From Ectobacillus funiculus (GTDB lineage: Bacteria; Bacillota; Bacilli; Bacillales; Bacillaceae_G): DNA of 64,000 nucleotides. The translations under genes were made by a program, and so were the position numbers. The notes below the pieces were generated by a model. That model was not told the origin of the DNA. It was given only the letters and a program-made list of their open reading frames with translations, and searched no databases. Below are positions 49,526 to 57,328 of the stretch, piece by piece (position 1 is the first letter of the stretch; the number at the start of each line of letters is the position of its first letter). Where the stretch lies: positions 1 through 64,000 of the forward strand of contig NZ_SCFM01000009.1 in NCBI RefSeq assembly GCF_004138295.1. Direction: 5' to 3'.

Positions 49526-49613
49526 TTAATACTAGGATAAATTATTATATAAATTAATAAATAAATATAAAAACAATATTTTCGCAGTTTTAAAAAATTA
49601 TGAAAAGTGTAAT
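49526..49613 (+). repeat. Right copy of the ~90-bp direct repeat (upstream of the regulator gene)
   Basis: Partner of 46330-46420. The core is at 49579-49607. It lies immediately upstream of the HTH/substrate-binding regulator. Confidence 0.75.
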
Positions 49614-49650
49614 AAAAAAGGATAAAATGAAAGAAAGGAGGCAGCTTGTT

Positions 49651-50586
49651 TTGGAAGAAAATCGTTCATATACAACCGAAGAGGTTTCAAAATTACTAAG
49701 GGTTTCTAAATTGACTGTTTACGATTTAATTAACAAAGGTGAATTGCCTGCCTACCAGGTTGGTCGGCAAAAACGGATCGATGCGGTGGATTTAGAACAG
49801 TATATTAATCGCTCGAAAAATGTTAAGAGTCATAAACCATTAAACAGAGAAAATCGTCAAGATCATCAGTTAGAGCCTTCATTACAGCATGCTGTTATTA
49901 TAAGTGGACAAGATGTAACCTTAGATATGCTAGCTAACTCCCTTCAAAAGGAAGGCTTTAAATCCTTACGTGATTATAACGGAAGCCTAAATAGCTTAAT
50001 TTCCATGTACAATGGCAAATGCACGATTGTCAGTACTCACTTGTTTGATGGGGATACAAATGAATACAATCTGCCTTTTATTAAAAAAATTCTCACAGGA
50101 CGCTCCTATATCGTGATTCGTTTAGTATCAAGATGGGCAGGTTTTTATGTGCAGTCTGGCAATCCGAAGAATATTAAAACTTGGGAAGATCTATTGAGAC
50201 CTGATATCAAGATTGTCAATCGTGAAAAGGGAGCAGGTGCACGAGTTTTATTGGATGAACAAATTCGGATTCGTAATATGTCTCCAAAAGAGATTCAGGG
50301 CTATCATAACGAGGAAAGTAATCATCTCAGTGTAGCAACGGCGGTTGCTCAAGGGCTTGCGGATGTAGGAGTTGGAATTGAAAAAGAGGCAAAGATTGTT
50401 GCTGTTGATTTTATTCCCCTCATTCAAGAACACTACGATTTGGTTATCTTAAAGTCTGATGAACAGGAATCCTTAATTCAAACTATGCATAAGATTCTAA
50501 ACTCCACTGAATTTAAAAATAAAATTAGCTGTATTGAAGGATATGATACAGCTAGAACAGGTTCCGTGATTTTTGAGACTCTTTAG
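49651..50586 (+). CDS. HTH-substrate-binding regulator, probable molybdate-responsive control of modAB
   Basis: The 311-residue protein joins an excisionase-type helix-turn-helix (about 5-52; 'YTTEEVSKLLRVSKLTVYDL') to a periplasmic-binding-protein-like domain (about 95-300; 'VNREKGAGARVLLDEQI', 'HLSVATAVAQGLADVGVGIE'). That architecture is found next to molybdate transporter genes in bacilli. The start is TTG at 49651, 10 nt after GGAGG; an ATG at 49600 lies inside the direct-repeat core and has no ribosome site. It and modA appear to have once been divergent neighbours. Confidence 0.85.
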   Translation: MEENRSYTTEEVSKLLRVSKLTVYDLINKGELPAYQVGRQKRIDAVDLEQYINRSKNVKSHKPLNRENRQDHQLEPSLQHAVIISGQDVTLDMLANSLQKEGFKSLRDYNGSLNSLISMYNGKCTIVSTHLFDGDTNEYNLPFIKKILTGRSYIVIRLVSRWAGFYVQSGNPKNIKTWEDLLRPDIKIVNREKGAGARVLLDEQIRIRNMSPKEIQGYHNEESNHLSVATAVAQGLADVGVGIEKEAKIVAVDFIPLIQEHYDLVILKSDEQESLIQTMHKILNSTEFKNKISCIEGYDTARTGSVIFETL

Positions 50587-50707
50587 GTTCAAAAAGGGTA
50601 TTGAAATGTTATCACTCAAGATAAAATTCAATGGCTATAGCTGCATCACTTTGCCGATCAGAAGCGAACTATTTGTTTCTATACTAAGTAAAATAAGAGA
50701 GCATAAG

Positions 50708-50748
50708 ACCGCAAAGCAACCTTCCAATAAAAGCTTTGCGGTTTTTTG
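50708..50748 (+). terminator. Terminator of the HTH/PBP regulator gene
   Basis: ACCGCAAAGC and GCTTTGCGGT are perfectly paired over 10 bp with a 15-nt loop, then TTTTTTG. Confidence 0.9.
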
Positions 50749-50755
50749 TGTTTTA

Positions 50756-50803
50756 AGGATAAAATATCAGTGCAATTTTTGCCTAACGGCGAGATTTCTT
50801 TTT
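50756..50803 (+). repeat. Dispersed element remnant (copy 12)
   Basis: AAGGATAAAATATCAGTGCA joins directly to GCCTAACGGCGAGATTTCTTT, so the 5' hairpin and half of the middle block are deleted. It begins eight bases after a terminator. Confidence 0.65.
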
Positions 50804-50840
50804 CATAACAAAAAGAAGGTGCTGAATACAGCCTCTACTT

Positions 50841-51554
50841 CTACAATAACGACTCAACTTCACGCAACACTTCAGCTGCTTTTTCACGAATGACAAGATC
50901 AAATTTGTCATCAAATGGTGTTTCATCCATATTGATAATCGCAATCTTGCCTCTTGCCTCAAGCGGTAATTGATTAACCGGTGATACGCGCAGGCTTGTC
51001 CCGATGATAAGCAATAAATCAGAGCGAGCAATTTCTGTAAATGCTTGGCTCCAGACGTCCTGAGGCAGCATTTCCCCAAATAGTACGATGTTAGGCCGCA
51101 GCCTTCCACCGCATGATGAGCATGGCTCCTTTTCTAAGAAGGTCTCTAGCGTGGATGGTGTCCCGCAATGATGGCAGTAAATATGATCTAGGCCGCCATG
51201 CAGCTGGGCAACATTCTTGCTTCCGGCTCTTTGATGTAAATTTTCCACATTTTGCGTAGCGAGAAATTTCACTATACCTGCTTCTTCCCAGCGCGCTAGT
51301 ATGTTATGACCCTCATTAGGCGAAATATTCTGGAGCTGCTGTGCGATCCGTTGTCCGTAAAAGCTATGAAAGGCGTCATAGTCGTTATCGATTGTATCAA
51401 CATGCGAAATGGTAAACGGATCATACTTCTTCCATAAGCCCTCAGATGAACGAAAATCAGGAATGCCGCTCTCCGTACTCATGCCTGCTCCCGTTAATAC
51501 AACCATATGCTTTGCATTTCGCACGAGTGAAGCTAATTGTTCTGCCTTACTCAA
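50841..51554 (-). CDS. NAD-dependent protein deacylase, sirtuin family
   Basis: The 237-residue protein has the NAD motif 'LTGAGMSTESGIPDFRS', catalytic H119 in 'QLHGG', zinc cysteines C127/C130 and C145/C148, and 'GTSLRVSPVNQLP'. The 'QNxD' nicotinamide-pocket motif reads 'TQNVENLH', with Glu104 for Asp. The ATG at 51554 follows GAAGGGGG. The order of domains and length match SrtN/CobB-type enzymes. It is the last gene of the inserted segment, adjacent to the sporulation region. Confidence 0.93.
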   Translation of the reverse strand: MSKAEQLASLVRNAKHMVVLTGAGMSTESGIPDFRSSEGLWKKYDPFTISHVDTIDNDYDAFHSFYGQRIAQQLQNISPNEGHNILARWEEAGIVKFLATQNVENLHQRAGSKNVAQLHGGLDHIYCHHCGTPSTLETFLEKEPCSSCGGRLRPNIVLFGEMLPQDVWSQAFTEIARSDLLLIIGTSLRVSPVNQLPLEARGKIAIINMDETPFDDKFDLVIREKAAEVLREVESLL

Positions 51555-51891
51555 GGAAAAACCCCCTTCAATTCCTAATAGATTGCTGCTAGCATTTGTT
51601 ACTCTTCCAATCTGGTCACTATAGGTGAAACCTTTTCTTGCTGTCTAATTCCATTGTAACAGATATATTCATGTGAAAAAAAAGAGAAAATCCTTGTAAA
51701 AACAACAGATTTTTTGGCTTTTTTATGTGTAAATCTGTCTAAAATCCAAAGCCCACAGCAGCTTTCATGTATTTCCTCGGAAATTCTACACATTTTTATG
51801 TATATTTATCTGAAAAAGTCGAAAAATACTTGGTTAGGCGTGTATAGTTTGTTGGAAATTTGTTCAAAATGATTGCTGAGGTGATGATAGA
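51555..51891. other. Divergent region between the sirtuin gene and spoIIQ
   Basis: No gene is seen. GTATA at 51800-51804 followed 16 nt later by GAAAAATACT is a weak match to a sigma-F promoter, which would suit spoIIQ. AGGTGATG precedes the spoIIQ ATG. Confidence 0.35.
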
Positions 51892-52755
51892 ATGAGAGAT
51901 GGAGAAAAAAAGCAATCTTCTCGAAAGGTAGTGCGCTTATTCCAAAAGCGCTGGGTATTTCCAACCCTTTATATCGCGTGTGCAGCAATTATTTTGACGG
52001 CAGCCCTTTGGTATCAAGCAGCAAAGGATCCAAAGCAGCTTAGTCAAAAGCCATCTGCACCATACAGCAGCCAGCAGGAAAATCCGACTATCTCGGTAAC
52101 AAGCCCGTCGGAAATCGTGAAAATGCCGGTAGCTGATGCAGATCAGGTTGTAGTGAAAACGAAATTCTATGACGACAAAGCGAAAGCAAAAGAGCAAGAA
52201 GAAGCACTTGTATTCTATAACAACACGTACTCTGCTAACACTGGTATTGATCTTGCAGCGAAGGACGGTTCAGCGTTTGACGTAACAGCTGCAGTCAGCG
52301 GTACAGTGACAAAGGCAGAAAAGGACGCATTGCTCGGTTATGTTGTAACAGTTGAAAGCGGAAATGGTATTTCAACATTCTACCAAAGCTTAAGCAAGCT
52401 GCAAGTAGCGCAAGGTGATACAGTATCACAAGGCGATGTACTTGGTAAAGCTGGTATGAATGAATTGAACAAAGACGCAGGTAACCATGTTCACTTTGAA
52501 ATTCGCAAGGACAATGTTGCAGTAAATCCAGAAAGCTACTTTGAAAAATCAGTTGCTGATATTAAAGTAGAGCAAGCAAGCACAGAAGCGAAGGAAAACA
52601 GCACTCAGCCAGCTGAAGAAAAGCAGCCCGCTAAGGACGAAAAGAAACAAACAGAAGGGGACAGCACATCCTCTGATAATAGCAAGAAGCAAACGACTGA
52701 AGAAGATGCATCTAGCGACACATCTTCTGAAGCTGGAGACAGTACAACACCATAA
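51892..52755 (+). CDS. spoIIQ: Forespore engulfment protein SpoIIQ (degenerate LytM/M23)
   Basis: The 287-residue protein has a membrane helix at about 22-42 and a LytM fold (about 105-225) with 'HVHFEIRKDNVAVNPESYF'. The first zinc His of the HxxxD motif is replaced in 'NTGIDLAAKDG', as in B. subtilis SpoIIQ, so the domain binds SpoIIIAH rather than cutting the wall. The last 60 residues are low-complexity Lys/Glu/Ser/Thr. It is made in the forespore under sigma-F. It is followed by spoIIID and mbl as expected. Confidence 0.94.
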   Translation: MRDGEKKQSSRKVVRLFQKRWVFPTLYIACAAIILTAALWYQAAKDPKQLSQKPSAPYSSQQENPTISVTSPSEIVKMPVADADQVVVKTKFYDDKAKAKEQEEALVFYNNTYSANTGIDLAAKDGSAFDVTAAVSGTVTKAEKDALLGYVVTVESGNGISTFYQSLSKLQVAQGDTVSQGDVLGKAGMNELNKDAGNHVHFEIRKDNVAVNPESYFEKSVADIKVEQASTEAKENSTQPAEEKQPAKDEKKQTEGDSTSSDNSKKQTTEEDASSDTSSEAGDSTTP

Positions 52756-52761
52756 AAAGGG

Positions 52762-52795
52762 AGCTCCTGAGAACGATCTCAGGAGCTTCTTTTTT
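52762..52795 (+). terminator. Terminator of spoIIQ
   Basis: AGCTCCTGAGA and TCTCAGGAGCT are perfectly paired over 11 bp, then TCTTTTTTA. Confidence 0.92.
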
Positions 52796-52797
52796 AT

Positions 52798-52930
52798 ACT
52801 TTAAGAAAGTATAAATTTCTAGCTGGAAGACCATTCGACGTAGTGAGAAATTCTAGGAACAAAGTATAAGTGCAACTACGCCTCTGTCTTCGCCCAAGAG
52901 CAGGGCTCGCCAATCGGCGAGTTTTCTTTA
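52798..52930 (+). repeat. Dispersed 130-bp element, copy 13 (complete)
   Basis: It begins three bases after the spoIIQ terminator T-tract. The inner motif CGTAGTGAG is matched by CAACTACGCC in the middle block, so six bases (CGTAGT with ACTACG) can pair. The final hairpin is CTCGCCAATCGGCGAG with TTTTCTTTA. Confidence 0.93.
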
Positions 52931-53006
52931 TTTTATCTGCTTGGACACATCCTTGGTAATCTGAATCCTCTACCTACATATATATAGAAAAAGGGGGTGT
53001 ATAGAC

Positions 53007-53162
53007 ATGTCTCTTATATTTGCTATTGCGGTAGGAATTGTATTTTGGTTTATGATGTTTACGCTCTATTGGCTGATCACAAGCAATCGCAAGGAGAGCT
53101 CCAAGCATTTACCGCAGTACTTAGTAGAAGAATACGATGAAGCGGTAGAACGAAACCGTTAA
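53007..53162 (+). CDS. Small single-pass membrane protein, 51 aa
   Basis: An ATG at 53007 follows AAGGGGGTG by 7-8 nt. The product MSLIFAIAVGIVFWFMMF then TLYWLITSNRKESS has one membrane helix (about 3-24) and a charged tail ending 'EYDEAVERNR'. Good ribosome site, length and composition suggest a real gene. I do not recognise it. It lies in the sporulation cluster between spoIIQ and spoIIID. Confidence 0.7.
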   Translation: MSLIFAIAVGIVFWFMMFTLYWLITSNRKESSKHLPQYLVEEYDEAVERNR

Positions 53163-53314
53163 CGGCACTCTCCGGCAGTGTCTTTTTTTTGAAGAGATAT
53201 CATTTGATTTCAGCAACCGTTCTTCAGGGGCAAGTGAAGCTATATTTCATTTTTAGAATAACATACAGAAACGCAGCTACTTTCCTTGTATAATGAAGGT
53301 AAGGGGGGAAAGAT

Positions 53315-53803
53315 ATGGCAGATTTGCTAGATGGAGAAGTTCGATATTATCCAAAGCAACCAGGATCAGACCTTGAGATCACGAATGTTCGTATTATCTC
53401 AAAGGGAAGTGTGTATTCCACAAACTATATTGCCAACATAGGGCAAAGCCAAACCGAAAGCAAGGAGCGAAAGCCCTGGGAGCTTCTTTGGATAATAGGA
53501 GCTGTCATCTTTATCATGCTGTTTCTAAGGGATCTGATTGAACCGGAACTCAATCTTTTGATGCTTAGTCTTGCTGTCATTTGTGGTTTCGTTGCTTTTT
53601 CTTTATATAAAAGTGCTAAAAATGATGTTCCGCTCTATTTCATCCACGTAAAGATGACAACAGGAGACGAGATTTCGCTTTCGTTCAAGGAGCCTAAAGA
53701 TCGTGAGGAGGCCTTTGACGCACTTAGCAAAGCACTCGCCTTTTGGCGCATTCACCAAACACCGACAACAAAAACAAGAATGGAACGGTTTCATTCATCA
53801 TGA
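53315..53803 (+). CDS. DUF6232-like membrane protein
   Basis: This 162-residue protein has two adjacent membrane helices (about 57-72 and 79-98) flanked by cytoplasmic beta-rich parts. The first ('ITNVRIISKGSVYSTNYIAN') and last ('IHVKMTTGDEISLSF', 'AFDALSKALAFWR') fit DUF6232. AGGGGGGAAAG precedes the ATG. The function is unknown. Confidence 0.75.
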   Translation: MADLLDGEVRYYPKQPGSDLEITNVRIISKGSVYSTNYIANIGQSQTESKERKPWELLWIIGAVIFIMLFLRDLIEPELNLLMLSLAVICGFVAFSLYKSAKNDVPLYFIHVKMTTGDEISLSFKEPKDREEAFDALSKALAFWRIHQTPTTKTRMERFHSS

Positions 53804-53954
53804 AGCAAGAGCTTCATTCGTATATTAGGCAAGCCTCAGCTTTGAAGTGATGTCCCGCACCTAAACCCAATAATTTAATATCCCTTCCTACAGAAAGACA
53901 AAAGGCAGCCCTGCTTTTTTGTATCATTTTGCAAAATCCATGTGAAGGAGAGAA

Positions 53955-53999
53955 GAGCTTGTATAAGGGTGTAGATTCCCAGTTTAACAGGCTCTTTTT
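53955..53999 (+). terminator. Terminator upstream of the spoIIID leader
   Basis: GAGCTTGT (53955-53962) pairs with ACAGGCTC (about 53987-53994) with one wobble. An inner GGG/CCC stem lies in the loop and TTTTTATTG follows. Together with the terminator-poor stretch 53804-53954 and 54000-54246, the roughly 440-nt gap holds no supported gene. Confidence 0.65.
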
Positions 54000-54246
54000 A
54001 TTGCTAGTGAGACTGTCCTTCCCAACATTCCTCTAAGTTTTCAAGAAAAATTCACTTTTTCTCATAAAAACTTGTAATTTTTGTCATCTTAGTCCGCAAA
54101 AATGCGCTCATTGTAGCATATAACCCGAACACGCACAATACAATGTTATAAAGTGAGACGGCTATCCAATGGCCGTCGAGCAAACCGGGCTGCTGGTAAT
54201 GAGCGCGGAATAAACTTAACAGAGAGAGTGTTTGAGGTGAGAAATC

Positions 54247-54372
54247 GTGGAACATTTCATGATAAACAGCAAGGATTCTAAGACTTATGACCCACACTCG
54301 AACTTACTTCCATGTACAGTGCAGCGAGTCTCATTTCACGCTTCTCACATCCATTTTAGGGAGGCGAGTGGT
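54247..54372 (+). other. Translated-looking in-frame leader of spoIIID (usd-like)
   Basis: GAGGTGA at about 54234 sits 6-7 nt before a GTG at 54247. The frame runs 42 codons (MEHFMINSKDSKTYDPHSN...) without a stop straight into spoIIID. In B. subtilis a short upstream reading frame, usd, must be translated for spoIIID expression. Here the corresponding leader has no stop, so either an N-terminally extended SpoIIID is made or translation restarts at the GTG at 54373. Confidence 0.5.
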
Positions 54373-54645
54373 GTGCACGATTACATCAAAGAGAGAACTA
54401 TCAAGATTGGAAAGTATATCGTGGAGACAAGAAAAACAGTTCGCGTGATCGCAAAGGAATTTGGTGTATCAAAGAGTACCGTTCACAAGGACCTAACGGA
54501 ACGGCTGCCCGAAATCAATCCTGAGCTCGCGAATGAAGTGAAGGAGATTTTAGACTATCATAAATCAATTCGTCACCTTCGCGGCGGAGAAGCAACCAAG
54601 CAGAAGTATCGCAAGGAAGAAACGGAAAAAACGGTACGGCAATAG
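54373..54645 (+). CDS. spoIIID: Sporulation transcription factor SpoIIID
   Basis: The 90-residue DNA-binding protein has a helix-turn-helix in 'VRVIAKEFGVSKSTVHKDLT' (about 23-42) and a basic C-terminal helix 'YHKSIRHLRGGEATKQKYRK'. It starts with GTG after GGGAGG, giving MHDYIKERTIKIGKYIVETR, which is near-identical in bacilli. It regulates mother-cell genes in the sigma-E to sigma-K transition. It is followed by mbl. Confidence 0.96.
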   Translation: MHDYIKERTIKIGKYIVETRKTVRVIAKEFGVSKSTVHKDLTERLPEINPELANEVKEILDYHKSIRHLRGGEATKQKYRKEETEKTVRQ

Positions 54646-54710
54646 GGAGATTCCCGCAAACCTCCGGTCCACCTTAAGGAACTTTGAATCGAAAAATCTT
54701 AATACACTTG

Positions 54711-54724
54711 TTACGTTTACGTAA
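54711..54724. promoter_or_regulatory. Palindrome upstream of mbl
   Basis: TTACGT-TT-ACGTAA, 14 bp, lies just before a TGATAAAAT -10-like sequence and 82 nt upstream of mbl. It could be an operator or simply part of the promoter. Confidence 0.35.
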
Positions 54725-54805
54725 AACTTGTGATAAAATTTTAAATTAGGTGTGAAAGAATTCGGCGCTCAGCATGAGTGAAGAATCAAGGAGGATTTGA
54801 CTGGG

Positions 54806-55807
54806 ATGTTTGCAAGAGATATTGGAATCGACCTTGGCACGGCCAATGTATTGATTCATGTAAAAGGTAAAGGAATTGTATTGAATGAACCGTCTGTTGT
54901 CGCAATCGACCGCAATACAGGAAAAGTATTGGCGGTAGGGGAAGAAGCAAGACGTATGGTAGGACGTACACCTGGTAATATTGTGGCGATTCGTCCGCTA
55001 AAAGACGGAGTAATTGCAGACTTTGATGTTACAGAAGCAATGTTGAAGCATTTCATTAATAAATTAAATGTGAAAGGCTTCTTATCTAAGCCTCGTATCT
55101 TAATCTGTTGCCCAACGAACATTACATCGGTTGAACAAAAAGCCATTCGTGAAGCAGCTGAGAAATCAGGCGGCAAGAAGGTGTATCTAGAAGAGGAGCC
55201 AAAGGTAGCTGCGATTGGAGCTGGGATGGACATTTTTCAGCCGAGCGGGAACATGGTTGTGGACATCGGAGGAGGTACAACGGATGTCGCGGTGCTTTCT
55301 ATGGGCGATATCGTAACCTCCTCCTCCATAAAAATGGCGGGCGATAAGTTTGATTCGGAAATTCTAAGCTATGTTAAGCGTAAATACAAGCTTTTAATCG
55401 GAGAACGAACTGCTGAGGATGTTAAGATTAAGGTCGGCACAGTATTCCCAGGTGCACGTAAGGAAGAAATCGATATTCGCGGACGTGACATGGTATCAGG
55501 CTTACCGCGTACAATTACAATTGGCTCTGAAGAAATCCAACAAGCGCTTAAGGAAAATGCAGATGTCATTGTACAAGCTGCTAAGGGTGTGCTAGAACGT
55601 ACGCCTCCTGAATTATCCGCCGATATTATCGACCGCGGTGTTATCCTGACGGGCGGCGGTGCACTGCTGCACGGTATTGACATGCTGCTTGCGGAAGAAC
55701 TAAAAGTACCAGTATTGATCGCAGAAGATCCTATGCAATGTGTTGGCATTGGAACAGGGATCATGCTGGATAATATTGATAGGCTGCCAAAACGGAGTCT
55801 TGTCTAA
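54806..55807 (+). CDS. mbl: MreB-like actin homologue Mbl
   Basis: The 333-residue protein starts MFARDIGIDLGTANVLIHVK and has phosphate-binding 'DIGGGTTDVAVL', adenosine motif 'ILTGGGALLHGID' and no membrane segment. The position after spoIIID is diagnostic for Mbl rather than MreB or MreBH. AAGGAGGA precedes the start at 54806 (an in-frame start three codons earlier is less well spaced). It guides the elongation machinery of the cylindrical wall. Confidence 0.97.
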   Translation: MFARDIGIDLGTANVLIHVKGKGIVLNEPSVVAIDRNTGKVLAVGEEARRMVGRTPGNIVAIRPLKDGVIADFDVTEAMLKHFINKLNVKGFLSKPRILICCPTNITSVEQKAIREAAEKSGGKKVYLEEEPKVAAIGAGMDIFQPSGNMVVDIGGGTTDVAVLSMGDIVTSSSIKMAGDKFDSEILSYVKRKYKLLIGERTAEDVKIKVGTVFPGARKEEIDIRGRDMVSGLPRTITIGSEEIQQALKENADVIVQAAKGVLERTPPELSADIIDRGVILTGGGALLHGIDMLLAEELKVPVLIAEDPMQCVGIGTGIMLDNIDRLPKRSLV

Positions 55808-55812
55808 GTGAT

Positions 55813-55859
55813 AAAAATGACCTAACAGGCATATTATGTGCTTGTTAGGTCATTTTTCT
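55813..55859 (+). terminator. Terminator of mbl
   Basis: AAAAATGACCTAACAGGCA and TGCTTGTTAGGTCATTTTT are almost fully complementary with a short AT-rich loop. It works in both directions. Confidence 0.92.
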
Positions 55860-55905
55860 TTCAAAGCAATCAGTTTTTTACTCCACAAAAAGAAACAACC
55901 TGCAA

Positions 55906-56985
55906 TTATTGATTTGTTTGTACTGGAAGTCCGGTGATTTCAGCAATCTTTTCCGGTGCTGCAGATTTTCCATCTATAGTAACACTAACCTTTTGTCCCT
56001 CCATTGCCGTCACAACCCAACTATTGGGAAGGTATCGAGTTTGATGAGAAGATGTAGAAGGGATGTTTAATATATCACCTAATGCATAGATAGTAGCAGA
56101 AGATCCTCCATCCATTGCCATAGCTTGAACGGCTCCTAAATCATATAGAAGCTCCTGGCAATCTTTCAAAGAAGCACCGATGCTGTGAGACTGTCTTCCA
56201 TCCACAACAAGAAAGAGCATTGTTCCATCCTTTTTTTGCGCGATAATGGTTCGCGGACCATATCCCCAGCCGCCGTTTCCGCTTGTAATCATTTTTTTTC
56301 CATCAACAATGAGCTGTGGCTTAAAGCTTGCCGCAGAAACAACCTGTTGTTGCAGCATCTGTGCTGCTGTGTAGTCACCTGTAATTAATTGTCCATCCTT
56401 GGTTAACCCAGCTGTAATAGCTGGTTTGTCATTCTCGGATGTATGAATGACCTGCCCATCTGCAATGACAACCCCGAGTCCAATCTTCCCGCCTCCATGT
56501 CCAGTCGAGTCAGAAAAGCCGCTTGCATTTACAGCTACCAGCGCATGAGCGCGACGAGCCATCACGTCCAGTTTCTCCCCTACATCCGAACCTTGCGAGC
56601 CTTGCTGGACGACAAGCTTCACATTTAAAGGATTGTTTATGGTCATGAGCTTTCCTTGAAAGTAGTGATCTGCGTATCTGCGATTAATGGTTTCTATCGT
56701 GATGGTAAGGGGAGTATTCGCTTTTTTCTTCAATTCTGTATCACTTAAAGCATTGGCTGCTTTACTATTTTGGAATTTTGGATTTTCGATATCGTCCATA
56801 ATGCGATTCAGCTCTTCATTTGATAAGAAGGTATACTTTGCAAATTGTCGATGCTGAGAAGTAAGAATGCTTTCAGCAGCAATGATTCGCAAATTGTGCC
56901 CAAAGGGTGTAGCGAATAAGATAAATAAAGCAATGATAATCCCGCCTGCCAGGAGGAGGGATAAAATTTTTAGAGCTTTTTTCAT
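55906..56985 (-). CDS. Phosphodiester glycosidase (NAGPA) family protein
   Basis: This 359-residue protein has an N-terminal membrane anchor (about 8-30), a linker, and a NAGPA/DUF2233 domain (about 150-340). The domain has 'ALVAVNASGFSDSTGHGGG', 'NGGWGYGPRTIIAQKKDGTM', 'FLVVDGRQSHSIGASL' and 'AMAMDGGSSATIY', the usual catalytic-site strings. Family members remove sugars through phosphodiester bonds or act on exopolysaccharide. It faces mbl across a shared terminator region and begins the surface-polymer group. Confidence 0.88.
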   Translation of the reverse strand: MKKALKILSLLLAGGIIIALFILFATPFGHNLRIIAAESILTSQHRQFAKYTFLSNEELNRIMDDIENPKFQNSKAANALSDTELKKKANTPLTITIETINRRYADHYFQGKLMTINNPLNVKLVVQQGSQGSDVGEKLDVMARRAHALVAVNASGFSDSTGHGGGKIGLGVVIADGQVIHTSENDKPAITAGLTKDGQLITGDYTAAQMLQQQVVSAASFKPQLIVDGKKMITSGNGGWGYGPRTIIAQKKDGTMLFLVVDGRQSHSIGASLKDCQELLYDLGAVQAMAMDGGSSATIYALGDILNIPSTSSHQTRYLPNSWVVTAMEGQKVSVTIDGKSAAPEKIAEITGLPVQTNQ

Positions 56986-57328
56986 ATAGTATAGGTCTCC
57001 TTGATCCGTATAGTGTAATGTAAAAGAGTAAGATAGTTAAGGCAACACTGATCCTAACTCTAAAATGCCGTACAATACACAGTTTAACAAGAAAAGTCCT
57101 AGTATGTATATAAGGCTTAGGTCTTCTTTCATCACACATATACAAACGTACAACTTTAAAAAGAGAGAAAAGTAGTTCAACAGGTTGGAGCGTAAGTGCG
57201 TTGTACAATTCTGTACTCCATTGTTCTTTAGAAATGGTTGATTTGGATTGGTTTTGCTCTTGAAATATACATAGGATTAAGGTAAAAATAATGAATAACG
57301 AACAATTGGATATCAAGGGGAGAGAATT
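56986..57328. other. Divergent intergenic region
   Basis: It lies between the NAGPA gene and the acetyltransferase-like gene. GGAGACC precedes the NAGPA start on the minus strand and AAGGGGAGAG precedes the other. I see no gene or repeat copy in it. Confidence 0.4.

Noticed and set aside
53898-53920. Second terminator after the DUF6232 gene
   Set aside because: Only a four-base GCAG/CTGC stem is certain; too weak to call.
54052-54297. 81-codon minus-strand frame upstream of spoIIID
   Set aside because: It reads protein-like, but it overlaps the spoIIID leader on the opposite strand, has no convincing ribosome site and no family match.
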